From Teredinibacter turnerae (lineage in GTDB: Bacteria > Pseudomonadota > Gammaproteobacteria > Pseudomonadales > Cellvibrionaceae), in assembly GCF_037935975.1 (NCBI RefSeq), contig NZ_CP149817.1:3162001-3226000 (forward strand): a DNA stretch of 64,000 nt, written 5' to 3'. The notes beneath the pieces were generated by a model. That model was not told the origin of the DNA. It saw nothing but the letters and a program-made list of their open reading frames with translations, and made no database searches. The translations under genes and the position numbers were made by a program. Shown here piece by piece: positions 12,001 through 18,436 of the stretch. Every line of letters begins with the position of its first letter. Position 1 is the stretch's first letter.

Positions 12001-14749
12001 AAGCCATCCGAAATAACGGCCCCTTCCGAATATCCAAGTCTTCCGTCAGCGTAATTTGTTGTTCAGTGGTACGCGATTCGATTTCCGACTCATCTACCGC
12101 AAGCTCTTTGATGCTTATAAGGTGAGAGACATCGCCAAGCGAAGTCTGAGACCAGACTTTCTCGTCTTTTCCTTTTTGAAAAGCAATGCGCAGTGCATCG
12201 TGATAGTCAACCAACTTAACCAGTGCGCCGTGCATACGCTCAGCATCGATAACTTCCGTACTATCAAATACAAGAGATTGGCAAAACCCCCGGGTATTTT
12301 CGAGATTTTGCGCAAAGAACCAGCTTTGGATCGGCGTTAGGGGTGCACTCCCCGTCTCTTGCTCGTATGTTCGGCTAATATTTTTACCACGTGCAGCAAC
12401 CGCCGCAACGAATTCACTAAAGACTGGAAACTGAATCAACAGCGATGAACTGATGTTGAACCCCAGGTTTCTCAAGCTGGACACGACAACCAACGCGGTC
12501 AATGAGTCGCCACCAAGGTGGAGAAAATTATCGTCTCGGGCGATGCAAGGTCGTTGCAGCACATTGCGCCAAATGCCAGCAACACTATTTTCCAGGTCGT
12601 TGGCATACTCAACGGAAACTGAATCCACACCCGAGATACTGGCGACCTCTGCGCGCAACAGCTTGTAATTAATTTTACCGTTGACCGTAAGTGGGAAAGA
12701 GGTCTTCCAGATGATTCGGTTCGGCATCGCCCACTTGGGAATATAGCGAACAATATCTTTGCGTACTTTCTCTTCCGCTTGCTCTTCACCAGTTAAAAAC
12801 AATACCAGCTGTAAGCCTTGACCTGTTTTGTGCACCACGACCGCAGCGCCATTGACATAGTCAATCGCATGTACCGCGGCTTCGATTTCGCCGGGCTCCA
12901 AACGATGCCCACGCAACTTTATCTGGTCGTCGATTCTGCCTTTGAAAATCAAGTGTTTTTCAACGTCAAACGCAGCCAGGTCGCCACTCTTGTACCAGCG
13001 CCCATGCTCATCGGTATAGAACTTCTCCGCCGTCAGTTCCTCGCGGTTCACATAACCTTCGGCAACACCTGCGCCACCAATGACCAGTTCGCCCGTAACG
13101 CCAATAGGTACAGCACGGCCATACTGGTTAACAATCTTAACCAGAGTATTGGAAATGGGCTTACCCATAGTAATTGGCGCATTCGCCGCGGGAATCTCAT
13201 CGCCCTCCCACACCGTAGAGAGAACCGTGGTCTCAGTCGGGCCATATGCATTCATATAACTTACGTGCGGCATCCACTTACTGAGAATATCGTGATTCGG
13301 CGCAGAGCCTGCAGTCGCAAGCCTCTCGAGAGTCGGTAATTTAGCGGGATCAAGGTGTTGCAGGTACTGGGGCGGAAAAACCGCAAAGGTGCACGCGTTT
13401 TCCGTCATATATACCTGCAAGTCTTCCGGCGAATTAATCAACTCCTTCGACAGTACCAAGAGCGTATTGCCATTTAAAATGGACGTGTGAATTTCCGCTA
13501 CAGAAGCATCAAACGAAAACGGTGCAAACTGCGGAGAAACACCATTTCCAGGTAGATAGTTTTCACGCTCGAAATGCAAAATGAAATTAAGCAAATTTGC
13601 GTGCGTGCAACGCACACCTTTTGGCAAACCAGTAGATCCGGAGGTAAAGATGATATACGCGGGGTCCATAGACTGTACACGACCAGCATACTTAAACTCA
13701 TCTGGCCTATACTTTTTCAGCGCGCTTAGAGAGTAAACCGGAACATCAACCACCTTTTCAGCAACTTCAGGCAAAATAGTGTCGCAGGACAAAACACACT
13801 TAAAGCTAGCATCGCGGTTCATTGACGAAATGCGATCTCGTGGCAACGTGTAGTCAAGTGGGATAAATACCGCCCCGAGCTTTAACACGGCATATTGCGC
13901 GGCCACCATTTGCTTCGATCGCGGGAATGCCAGAGCAACATTATCGCCAGCTCCAACCCCCATTTCCTGAAGTAGAAGCGCTATCTGGCTTGAGCGCTGG
14001 TCCAGATCGATATAGGTATAAGCACCGTCAACATCTATAACGGCCAAACTATTACCGTATTCCGTACAGCATTGGTAAAAGCGAGTAACAAGATCTCCCG
14101 AAAGCGATGTAGTCTCACCGCGCACCAAGCCTACAGGTAAGGTTGTTTCTGCCGGAAAATCGATTTGGCTGATTTTCAACTCGGCACTTTTATGCGAAAG
14201 ACGGATAATATCCTGCCAGAAGGCTGCAATTGCTTTGACGTAAGCCAGCGTGAAACGAGATCCATTTGCCTCGATAATCCAGCCATCAGTGGTTTGACGA
14301 AGCAAAAAATCACACTCTACCTGAGCATTACATCCAGCTAACACAACACAGTGTTTCTCGTGAAGACAACGCATTTCCTCCGCTAGAGATTCCAGCGGCT
14401 GATACAAGCTGGGAGTATCCAACTGATGTGCAATAAAGGTGTGGTATTCACTGAAACAACCCTCATCATCAAACTGCGACAACAACGGCAGCACATCAGT
14501 ATCATCGCCAGCCATCACCAGCGAGACAACTGGGTGCTTATCGTACTGAAGCCAATTTAGCACCATATGCCAGGTGGTTAGACATACGGAAGTGCTCAAT
14601 CCACTTATTCCGGTAACCTCCACCGTACATTTGGTTGAATTCGCATCGCCACTGGCTAGCGCATCCTGCAGTGGGCACACAGCATTATCGCTCGCTATTG
14701 TGCTCAGCAATGATTCGATAGTTTCCGCTGGTGAGGTAATTTCCGACAT
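1..14749 (-). CDS. Non-ribosomal peptide synthetase, four modules visible, 3' end outside window
   Basis: This is an open reading frame of at least 4916 codons that runs off the left edge, so the last domains and any thioesterase are not visible. Domain order is half-condensation (residues 1 to about 225), A1, T1, E1, C2, A2, T2, E2, C3, A3, T3, C4, A4, T4. Adenylation cores are recognised by SGSTG-PKG (or SGTTG-PKG) and carriers by GGDSL, GGDSI and GGHSL. Two epimerisation domains imply that residues 1 and 2 are D-configured. The condensation motifs are HHIIHDGW (C2), HHHALMDGW (C3) and HHIASDGW (C4), so these three look active. The start is the ATG at 14749, preceded by AAGG and AGGA. It lies 108 bp downstream of the LolA-like gene on the same strand. 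The product probably works with the upstream trans-AT PKS, but the order of the two is not settled. Family assignment is very sure; product identity is not. Confidence 0.97.
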   Translation of the reverse strand, partial: MSEITSPAETIESLLSTIASDNAVCPLQDALASGDANSTKCTVEVTGISGLSTSVCLTTWHMVLNWLQYDKHPVVSLVMAGDDTDVLPLLSQFDDEGCFSEYHTFIAHQLDTPSLYQPLESLAEEMRCLHEKHCVVLAGCNAQVECDFLLRQTTDGWIIEANGSRFTLAYVKAIAAFWQDIIRLSHKSAELKISQIDFPAETTLPVGLVRGETTSLSGDLVTRFYQCCTEYGNSLAVIDVDGAYTYIDLDQRSSQIALLLQEMGVGAGDNVALAFPRSKQMVAAQYAVLKLGAVFIPLDYTLPRDRISSMNRDASFKCVLSCDTILPEVAEKVVDVPVYSLSALKKYRPDEFKYAGRVQSMDPAYIIFTSGSTGLPKGVRCTHANLLNFILHFERENYLPGNGVSPQFAPFSFDASVAEIHTSILNGNTLLVLSKELINSPEDLQVYMTENACTFAVFPPQYLQHLDPAKLPTLERLATAGSAPNHDILSKWMPHVSYMNAYGPTETTVLSTVWEGDEIPAANAPITMGKPISNTLVKIVNQYGRAVPIGVTGELVIGGAGVAEGYVNREELTAEKFYTDEHGRWYKSGDLAAFDVEKHLIFKGRIDDQIKLRGHRLEPGEIEAAVHAIDYVNGAAVVVHKTGQGLQLVLFLTGEEQAEEKVRKDIVRYIPKWAMPNRIIWKTSFPLTVNGKINYKLLRAEVASISGVDSVSVEYANDLENSVAGIWRNVLQRPCIARDDNFLHLGGDSLTALVVVSSLRNLGFNISSSLLIQFPVFSEFVAAVAARGKNISRTYEQETGSAPLTPIQSWFFAQNLENTRGFCQSLVFDSTEVIDAERMHGALVKLVDYHDALRIAFQKGKDEKVWSQTSLGDVSHLISIKELAVDESEIESRTTEQQITLTEDLDIRKGPLFRMALLQSGLRSRVLFVLHHLVMDTISHAVLLNDLYELYTAPERDVKNVLPGKSLSYFSWARKSYSNLQSSGHESLRYWEPMINTAKNAEKLPLPVRASYSLDVVDCVFDKSLTAQLLETAPTCYRQSPEELLMAAVYLATAEAFNMRTVGLALEWHGRDEEFAGEQGLDRTVGWFTSIHPLYLTVPDSTSLDTKALGDFLCLLKDTRAEVPNRGRDFYGLQYQLNTPDSLALFDGYTGPEIMFNFSGVAQGTNAPWQPVPITAIEMGEGNQNPYRLSVESQIRDSELVMALYVDKNIWKAQQIEQFKNALSRNLSKIIAHCCSDSQRRWTRSDFPGLPLTNEQVSSLPSTLLHALPLTAMQETLYRHKDIYQVWMHYRFPHRFDKAVFDAAVARWVAHSECLRTVIKQWDTECVGQLVLADVSPQVQVIRVNEDERTAAVDAFIAQDRQQQVEFTDLPPYSVTVFDDGSDSFSLVLSIHHIIHDGWTIELLMESLDAFYQAASGIDVALPAAPVAGMREIVDEQTRISRSEKWNNYWDSVSWSENYCKLPVASSSAQTATGDVSLLLRDLSNDASSKARAAAQQLGVTPNSFFLTAFTGLLRYIGGGHQVRCGVIQSGRPDTVIGVDQITGCCVNTLPLVIDFSKDESIAGISARVQQQLLTLKESAAYPLSKIYQSAKNAVNGELFECLFNIESSDYGSSSASIKPTLVGGYECTNYSFIFGLIEKTKKDGDKTFGLRLGYDTAKYSQAQIEQWVEIYQTLLLELADNVERHWADVNPLPQTDRDALVSWNNTAVDYPAEVLLGEHFERAASANPEKVALAFKDQRVTYAQLEEQSARLARVLQSKGAGPETVVGLVAERSLEMVYGILAVIRAGAAYVPIDPKYPEDRVTHMLDELGCNLVLLQKPEYADVVPSAIKAECMPVWEAMELATDTLPELDRSNHQTRQLAYVMYTSGSTGKPKGVMIEQRSIVRLVKNAQDVKFAPSDCILITSAPGFDVTTYELWSALLNGLTLAVIDEDTLLNPEALAHEIREKSVSFLWVVAPLFNQLVQEKPDLFAPVKRIMIGGDALSPYHINLARLHSPGLEFINGYGPTENTSFSTYHFLSEADSEIIPIGRPITNSTCYILNPDGQPLPVGVKGELCVGGHGVARGYYNRPDLTQERFFVNPFISEDDVLYRTGDLVSWRSNGLIDFHGRIDFQIKIRGFRVELGEIETVILKVAAVKQAIVLAKDYGNQKRLVAYIVQDTEADNRAEEAFVEDLKHKLAAELTDYMVPEHIVVLTGMPLNANGKIDRARLPEPDYSQSTAAVETPTNDIEAALWKIWKDVLKTESFGVTDNFYTIGGDSIVAIQVVSRAVKQNLRISTRSLFEHKTIRELAAYLNTESGSEVTAVAPRDQEPVKGEQRLLPIHLQFLYGDTTDLHHYNQAAKIALPADVSIEQLQSILQTLVIRHDAFRLRFRQAPAGWVGRYNTELLEDSSRANCWIRELDLRFAAEPEKSNSLCEALKDAQTSLDLKAGDLCRWLWVREDETSTLYWVMHHLIVDGVSWRVLQTDFELALEQLRSGSAALLPAKATSYQAWAGQLYEVADAEWVQNQKDYWLQQLNAPTANLPYDRASNGDMEQATNIVEVSWSTYETSQLLNQANKCYQTQINDLLVAAFVRALHTWANIDTLRIDMEGHGREHLFEDTDLSQTVGWFTTLFPLAINLPRADIGQQILAIKAQLDSLPNKGIGFGLLSQLCQDEDIIDLLDVQPLAPVVFNYLGQMDAVASDTVSGLAFEMSAEGGTTSSNRRRLHALGFNGYVKNGQLIFNVDYSSGQFDRETIERLSTAFQSSLKDIIEHCVGGDDDPKPRFDLATVSKDQLQQLEAQYPSLSDIYPITAMQQGLVLYTQRDQSGAYITQMRMVLESPDKARLRKTWEILVSRYDILRTCFVDLGQQQLSQVVSSQVALPWRDCVFNGTDAELEQLLHEERVAALDVTQAPLMRLLLVEQEEQSLLAWTHHHALMDGWSMSVLIQDMLATYVALAEGDVPPKTVPAYKDYVRWLNSQDAFAAEAFWKKQMAGIDAADNLPQAKRDLSAEGEQRVCVQEMDAELTAQLQTLSRQSGVTLSAFIQNAWALLLSKYTGEQDIVFGYAISGRPPELDGVESMVGLFINSLPMRLSIGLEDSLAQALQNIQQIQMAQDEYHFVSLGDIQQWAGLRGDLRLFESLVVLENYPLDPAALNSSNPHALRIHDIQGIEQNDFALNLVVYPGERLTVKLVYQSGIYTEAVAAAMLQHFCTLLSGSIVDSVAALDSTGLKDLPLLSSEQEKWAVFDCNHTEYPLPEGQSIYQLVQDCLLDRANEIVLVMDNEHLTGDELDARVDVFSRWLQNEGVVSGDRVAISLPKSPDMLACILAIIKLGAVYVPVALDCPRDRLLFICGDAAIRTLVGRSSERERFSDLPFSPVFTDEINVHARPQEQRSPAVEVEDLATQQAYVIYTSGTTGQPKGVAISHLNLINFAFWCKRDGIICEGDVVSQFAPFTFDASVGECFGALVCRAELHLLSDELIQSPQAVAEYMAKHNVGFGAFPPPYVQQMDINLLPKTLKLLTAGSAPAIEKVREWGEHCRYINAYGPTETTVLSSAWWYDAATAEKGKLPIGRPIANTQMYVLDQYGQLCPPGITGEIVIGGAGVAVGYLNRDDLTRASFTADPWRNGNRVYHTGDLGHWLADGTIEFAGRRDHQVKIRGFRIELGGVEYQLRQQAEVDKVAVLAKTIGADNQLLAWVVPTDAGRQQDPIELVAKLRDALREKLAHYMVPQGFMIVDDLPVTANGKIDSKALLAQEIDPIYEGGYIAPESELELALTKIWAELLHIDPEKLSVTANFFDIGGHSLLATRVVTEIASRLGVKVAIRDIFDKGNIAGLASLIETGGIDAIETIPLANRESQLPPSFSQQRLWFIDKLENGSAQYNQPLFLRVDGVLDQAALQKALDAIVERHEVLRTVFVAEQGEPQLKVLPASSLNINIIDFTHLRSDEAEAELHHILETEVGSCFDLENELMLRATCIHVQPERSVLALTLHHIASDGWSFSVITNEFVALYEAFINDEPALLPSLPVQYTDYASWQRESLSGDNLKALVSYWENQLEDLPQVHKLPLDFPRPAEQSYRGGIHLQVMGPELTQAMRRFTQDQKCTLFMFLQACFSAVLARYSHDDDIVIGTPIANREQPGLESLIGFFVNTLVLRNKVNPELSFEQLLEQCKETALQAYAHQQMPFDLLVEELQPERSLSYNPLFQVMLALENIDNRREIAIPGARLSAMDNPFQAMAQFDLSVDIEEGVDTLTAVWSFAADLFHESTIARMAKHFERFIVNAIAAPQAPLHSITVMDEPEITDLLRNFNHPVVPELISASWPALFAAQVEKNPQKIVAECEGKTLTLAELEASSARIARVLMCNNLGRDNIVALLDHRGLDLLTMIVGVLRAGAAYLPLDPTQPEKRWLEILEDSRPDVLLVGDSLTESANQLRASWEADQIAQLHEVYGMDADDRALPEVSLDDLSYVLFTSGSTGKPKGVMVEHRGMINNMLSKVEPLGLTENDVIAQTASQCFDISVWQFLTAPILGAKVVIFTNETTRDPQALVNFLEQCQVTIWEPVPSVIQAILPLDKSLPSMRWVLPTGEALKSALVDRWFEKYPEIPLLNLYGPAECSDDVSLQPMYSPVDRVLIGTPVANARLHIVDNFLNLLPVGVVGELAVSGPVVGRGYLHRPDLTDKAFRVNPYPQDDMDARLYLTGDLAKRHADGSLEFIGRKDNQVKVRGFRIELGEIESRLVQLSDVKEAVVRVVEVAEQDKRLVGYVVKQPSSEANIDQIREAIRAQLPEYMVPSWLIELQAIPLTPNGKVDNKALPQPDANSLSTAEYVAPVGSVETILAETWQSLLNVERVGRKDNFFNLGGHSLLVMKLIEALRAHNLNMDVRRVFDAEDLADLARHIQSDEVQETYVPPQNLIPAGCNQVLPAMLPLVA
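120..3220 (-). other. NRPS module 4: C4, A4, T4
   Basis: C4 begins with SFSQQRLWFIDKL and has HHIASDGW, the form common in condensation domains that take an L-configured donor. A4 has FTSGSTGKPKGVMVEH near 1.36 kb. Its pocket residues by eye are D, I, W, E, L, T, L, D, D. The acidic residues at the 278, 330 and 331 positions differ from the other three pockets and would suit a polar or cationic substrate, but I cannot name it. T4 is LGGHSLLVMKL near 0.2 kb. Only about 40 residues follow before the window edge, so whatever comes next (another module, a TE or a stop) is unseen. Confidence 0.85.
3300..6395 (-). other. NRPS module 3: C3, A3, T3
   Basis: C3 opens with YPITAMQQGLV and carries HHHALMDGWS. 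It follows E2, so a D-donor specificity is expected. A3 has YTSGTTGQPKGV near 4.55 kb. Its pocket residues by eye (D, A, G, A, L, A, A, V, L) are close to those of A1, so modules 1 and 3 may load similar residues. T3 is IGGHSLLATRV near 3.39 kb. There is no epimerisation domain here. Confidence 0.85.
6400..10970 (-). other. NRPS module 2: C2, A2, T2, E2
   Basis: C2 begins with LPLTAMQETLY and carries HHIIHDGW. Because it follows an epimerisation domain it is expected to take a D-configured donor. A2 has YTSGSTGKPKGV near 9.13 kb, and its pocket residues by eye are D, V, Y, W, M, G, G, S, F, which resembles aliphatic branched pockets (W at 278, G at 301 and 322). This is only a suggestion. T2 is IGGDSI near 7.97 kb. 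E2 has LLPIHLQFL, HHLIVDGVSW, VGWFTT and FNYLGQ, the full set of epimerisation signatures, and looks active. Confidence 0.87.
10990..14749 (-). other. NRPS module 1: half-C, A1, T1, E1
   Basis: The first ~225 residues have no HHxxxDG motif. They resemble the C-terminal lobe of a condensation domain (TTWHMVLNWL, then an AFWQDII-like final helix), so this is a starter-type module with a condensation remnant. The A1 core is SGSTGLPKGV near 13.63 kb. Residues I align by eye to the ten-residue specificity code are D, A, A, V, A, A, A, V, L (plus the usual K). These are hydrophobic and of the D-A-...-A-A-V pattern seen in aromatic-type pockets, but no substrate is claimed. T1 has LGGDSL near 12.51 kb. 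E1 has PIQSWFF, HHLVMD and GWFTS, the order typical of epimerisation domains, but the usual G-V-S-W after HHxxxD reads TISH. Confidence 0.85.
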
Positions 14750-14791
14750 ACCTTATAATTCCTACGTTGTCCTGAAGTGGCGAGAATTCTA

Positions 14792-14820
14792 GTTATATTG
14801 ATTATTTAATTTTTCGGTAA
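14792..14820 (-). promoter_or_regulatory. Candidate promoter for the NRPS gene
   Basis: On the minus strand TTACCG (14820-14815) and TATAAC (14797-14792) are separated by 17 bp and lie 43 bp upstream of the NRPS start codon, in an AT-rich gap. The -10 matches the sigma70 consensus at five of six bases; the -35 is weak. If real, the NRPS is transcribed separately from the upstream operon, at least in part. Based only on pattern matching. Confidence 0.33.
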
Positions 14821-14857
14821 CAGTTAAAAAAAGCGCATCTTTCTGCAACTTTTGGGA

Positions 14858-15832
14858 CTATGGATTCATACCCAATTTTGCCTCGGAACTTTGTTGCACG
14901 CTTTCGTCAATAGCGTTGAGAAAACGGTTTCTATAAACGGCATCGCTCAGAACTCGACGCGTTAGATATTCATCATCGATTTCGATATTGTAATTAACAT
15001 CGTCATAATGAAGCATCGATATGCGTTGACTTTTGAGATTCCGCATAGTGCGCTGGCGCGCTGTCCAAATACCGTCTATCTCCTCCACATTAGACACATA
15101 GCTGACTTTCATCAGCTCTCCACTGAGACTGTAGTAATTTTCTTTCAGTACAATCAGGCGCTCACTGTCTATCCACTTAACCCGCTTAAGGTAGTTGGTT
15201 TTTTTTGCGCGCTCATCATCTGGGTGTTGTTCAACGACTGTCACATCACGACCAGCAATTTTGGTAGTTTTAAGTATTCGGTATTCGTAGTCGGCAATTT
15301 TCTCTCGCTCGACATCTTCCAGCGCAAATTCGCTACCGAAAAGTGATCCTTTTTTTGGTGCATCTGCAGAAGAGGACATTCTTTTGACTTGGTCGAGCTC
15401 CGGCAAATACAACCACTGATCTGTATCCTGGCCGGAATTAGTGTAGTCGTATTGCAAAATACCAATCCCGAACTCCGCGATCGGCTCCACGATCAACAGC
15501 AAGCCTTTACTGTCGCGGAGATTTTCTCCGTAATTCTTGGTGAGCGACTTCACCTTCTTTTTACGAATGTCTGACGCGCACGACAATTTCTTGTTTTTAA
15601 TTTGATAAGGACAGGTCATCAGAGAAAGCGTGCTAATTTCCGTTTTCCCCATATACCGATCCAGGACTTGTGACACGAGTTCTCTCGCTGGGTCATTTTG
15701 CCCGTCGACTGCCTCCTTGACTTTTTCATCAACATCTAATTCCGACGTTGAAGTAGTGGCTGTTTCCGCGAAGGTCTGTACAGATACGATCCAAGTTACT
15801 GCCAATATCAAAACTGAATAAAGCTTACGCAT
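14858..15832 (-). CDS. Periplasmic LolA-like protein paired with an MMPL exporter
   Basis: The protein has 324 residues and belongs to the group annotated as outer membrane lipoprotein-sorting protein (LolA-like fold), often encoded beside MMPL-type RND transporters. An N-terminal signal peptide is clear (MRKLYSVLILAVTWIVSVQ, then TFAET), so it should be periplasmic. The reading frame is open further upstream to 15916, overlapping the transporter gene. The ATG at 15832 is preferred because GGAGAGCAAGT stands directly before it and the signal peptide starts there. It lies 16 bp downstream of the MMPL gene. Inferred role: a periplasmic chaperone or carrier for a lipophilic product leaving through the MMPL protein. 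It is not the housekeeping LolA, which is at 61.6-62.3 kb. Confidence 0.82.
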   Translation of the reverse strand: MRKLYSVLILAVTWIVSVQTFAETATTSTSELDVDEKVKEAVDGQNDPARELVSQVLDRYMGKTEISTLSLMTCPYQIKNKKLSCASDIRKKKVKSLTKNYGENLRDSKGLLLIVEPIAEFGIGILQYDYTNSGQDTDQWLYLPELDQVKRMSSSADAPKKGSLFGSEFALEDVEREKIADYEYRILKTTKIAGRDVTVVEQHPDDERAKKTNYLKRVKWIDSERLIVLKENYYSLSGELMKVSYVSNVEEIDGIWTARQRTMRNLKSQRISMLHYDDVNYNIEIDDEYLTRRVLSDAVYRNRFLNAIDESVQQSSEAKLGMNP

Positions 15833-15848
15833 ACTTGCTCTCCAATAA

Positions 15849-18386
15849 TTAATGGCTGACCGCTTGCGCGGAAACAGCCTGAGTCTGGACAACCGGCTTT
15901 CTATAGCGCGCGACAAAAAGGCATATCGAAGGTATTAGCAAAATATCAGCGACAAAAGCGCTTAAGATGGCTAGAGCGCTCAAATAACCAAATGCCTGAA
16001 ATGAAGCGTCTGAGCTGTACATCATCGTTAGCAAACCGCCGGAAAGTACGATAGAGGTAAACGCCAGCGGCTGAATAACTTCGCGCAACGCTTCCCGTAC
16101 AGCGATATGCATGTCTGACGCTTTAGACAAACACATCCGCAATTTATTTATCAAATGAATTGAATCGTCCACCGCGATACCGAGAATAATCGGCGCTACA
16201 ATCATAGTGAACTGATTGAGATCGATGCCCAACCAGCCCATTGCGCCAAATGTAAGGCCAATAGGAACCACACTGGAGACCAGCGCCAACATGCTCAGGT
16301 AGAATGAACGAAAGACAAACAAAAGCATGATTGCAACCATGCCCAGAGTTGTAAGAAAGCTGGTAAGCTGAGAATGCGCAATGCGATCAAATAGGTGCAT
16401 AAAAGTCACCACACCGCCTGCGTTCACTAACTCCATATCCGGGTAGGTCTGAGCTAACGGGCTAAAGGTTTCAGCAAACCAACGGTTACTTTCCGCGATC
16501 AAATCAACATAAGCTGTCGAACCCGCGTTGCGTACCATAAAAGCAATTCGTGTTGCATCGAACTCGTCAGACACCAACTTGCGACGCTCTTCCGGTGACA
16601 CATTGTTAAACAAAAACAAGAGCTGGCTGACTTCTCCCGAGGTTTCTGGCATTGCATAGTGTGCCGGATTATCGCCGTGTAGCTGCTGGTTAACCCGCTT
16701 CATTACATCTGCAATAGAAATCCCGGTAACGACGAGATCAGGAAACTCGGACTCGATCTTTCGTTGAAACTCATCGATCCTAAGTAAAACATCTGCGTCG
16801 TATAACGCATTGTCTTCGTTTAGATCGATCATAAAGTCAATATTCTGAGTGCCGCCCATGTTTTGGTCCGCCACATCAAACGCTTTGCGAATATAAGAGT
16901 CTGGCTTGTATCCCTCAATGACATTGGTGTCCACTTTAAGGTGAACAAAACCAGCACCAAATAACACGCAACCTATGGCAAAACCCGCGATAATTTTTCC
17001 CGGGTGACGATCGACCAGCCGGAAGACCGGCGCAGAAAAATCCCGCTGCACACCACTATTTCCGGAATTTGATTTAGGCAAACCTGGTGACCAGCAGCGC
17101 AGCATCAAAGGCAGCAGTGTAGTGGTCACGAAAAATGCGCACAAAATACCCACTGCGCAGAAGAATCCGAAGTTTGCGATTGGCACAGACGGTTTCGCTA
17201 TCCAAAGCGAGCCAAACCCCACTACTGTAGTAATGGTAGTGAAAAAGCAAGACAGTCCCGCTTTTCGAAACGCATTCGATAGCGCTAAGGGTATTGCTTC
17301 ACCCTCTTTACGTTGAAAGTTAAACGTGGAAATAAGGTGTACGGCGTCAGCCACGCTGATAAGCACGATGAGCAATATCATGGGATCGCTTAAACTGGAG
17401 CTGGGAACGCCAGACCAACCTATAAATCCAACGGTAAACAACACGGACAAAACAACGATCACTATGGGCCAGACCACGCCGGCCATATGGCGAAAAACAA
17501 CCAACAACAAAATGAAGATCAGTAAAAACAACCCCGAGAAGATGACCGGCATTTCTGCATCCAGCACATCCATTTGAAAATAGATAATTTCGGGGAGACC
17601 CGCGTAATACACGTTAAAGACATCATCAACACCCGCCGCTTTTACCTTGCCACGAATAGACTCCATGTATTTGTAATATTCGTCATAATCCTTTTCCGCT
17701 TCTTCAAACGCGTCTTCAGCTGCGACCGAACTTTCGTCGACCTCCCAAGCCATATCCAGCATCAGCTCGTCGGAACCCGCTAGATTCTGCTCGCCCTCGC
17801 TTTTAGCTTTTAGTGTTTCGCCAAAATCAGTTTTAATAGAAATTGCCGCGTACTTGGCGTTGTCAGATATGAACGCAAGACGCAATTCTGGATTCCCCAG
17901 AGCAGACGCCTTCAACTCAGCTCGCTTGTCGGCTGACACAGGGATACTCTGGCCAATGAACTCACGAACAAACAGGTTATTTCCTTCGACTTCTGTAACC
18001 TGAACATTCACAAGCGAGATCACTTCGCGTGTATGGCGTAGAGGGGTATCCGGATCATTTTGAATATCGACGCCATAAGCGGCTAGTTCGTTGTGCAGAG
18101 CAAGAAGCGCCGAAAGTGATTCGGCAGTAAAAATATCGCCATCCTTTGCTTCGACGACGATATAAACATCTTCATTACTACCAAATGTGGTATCGAACTT
18201 TCGCTGATTTTTAAATATATCGGAATCCTTGCCAAACCAGGCTTTGAGACTATCGTCCTTCTCAACTTTACCGGCGCCAACAAAACACACTGCCACTAAC
18301 ACGACGTAGCACAACAACACCAGCCAGCGAAATTTCCATATAGCGCCCGGCAAGGCCGCAAAAAACTGTTCAAAGATGTTTTTCAT
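15849..18386 (-). CDS. RND/MMPL family exporter
   Basis: The 845-residue inner-membrane protein has the two-fold repeat of the RND superfamily. One TM segment near residues 20-40 is followed by a large periplasmic loop with an acidic coiled segment. A cluster of about five TMs around residues 275-440 (IFSGLFLLIFILLLVVF and following) comes next. A second TM begins at about 465 with a second loop, and a final TM cluster spans about 690-830. It has no separate adaptor or TolC-like partner nearby; its partner is the LolA-like protein 16 bp downstream. This pairing is known from lipid and polyketide loci, so export of the cluster product is the natural inference. Start: a GTG at 18389 is immediately followed by ATG at 18386; the ATG is taken. 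The gene lies 50 bp after the acyltransferase gene on the same strand. Confidence 0.88.
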   Translation of the reverse strand: MKNIFEQFFAALPGAIWKFRWLVLLCYVVLVAVCFVGAGKVEKDDSLKAWFGKDSDIFKNQRKFDTTFGSNEDVYIVVEAKDGDIFTAESLSALLALHNELAAYGVDIQNDPDTPLRHTREVISLVNVQVTEVEGNNLFVREFIGQSIPVSADKRAELKASALGNPELRLAFISDNAKYAAISIKTDFGETLKAKSEGEQNLAGSDELMLDMAWEVDESSVAAEDAFEEAEKDYDEYYKYMESIRGKVKAAGVDDVFNVYYAGLPEIIYFQMDVLDAEMPVIFSGLFLLIFILLLVVFRHMAGVVWPIVIVVLSVLFTVGFIGWSGVPSSSLSDPMILLIVLISVADAVHLISTFNFQRKEGEAIPLALSNAFRKAGLSCFFTTITTVVGFGSLWIAKPSVPIANFGFFCAVGILCAFFVTTTLLPLMLRCWSPGLPKSNSGNSGVQRDFSAPVFRLVDRHPGKIIAGFAIGCVLFGAGFVHLKVDTNVIEGYKPDSYIRKAFDVADQNMGGTQNIDFMIDLNEDNALYDADVLLRIDEFQRKIESEFPDLVVTGISIADVMKRVNQQLHGDNPAHYAMPETSGEVSQLLFLFNNVSPEERRKLVSDEFDATRIAFMVRNAGSTAYVDLIAESNRWFAETFSPLAQTYPDMELVNAGGVVTFMHLFDRIAHSQLTSFLTTLGMVAIMLLFVFRSFYLSMLALVSSVVPIGLTFGAMGWLGIDLNQFTMIVAPIILGIAVDDSIHLINKLRMCLSKASDMHIAVREALREVIQPLAFTSIVLSGGLLTMMYSSDASFQAFGYLSALAILSAFVADILLIPSICLFVARYRKPVVQTQAVSAQAVSH

Positions 18387-18436
18387 CACTGCATCTCAAA
18401 GCGTGGGTTAAGGGCGCAGCAATGCGCCCCACAAAT

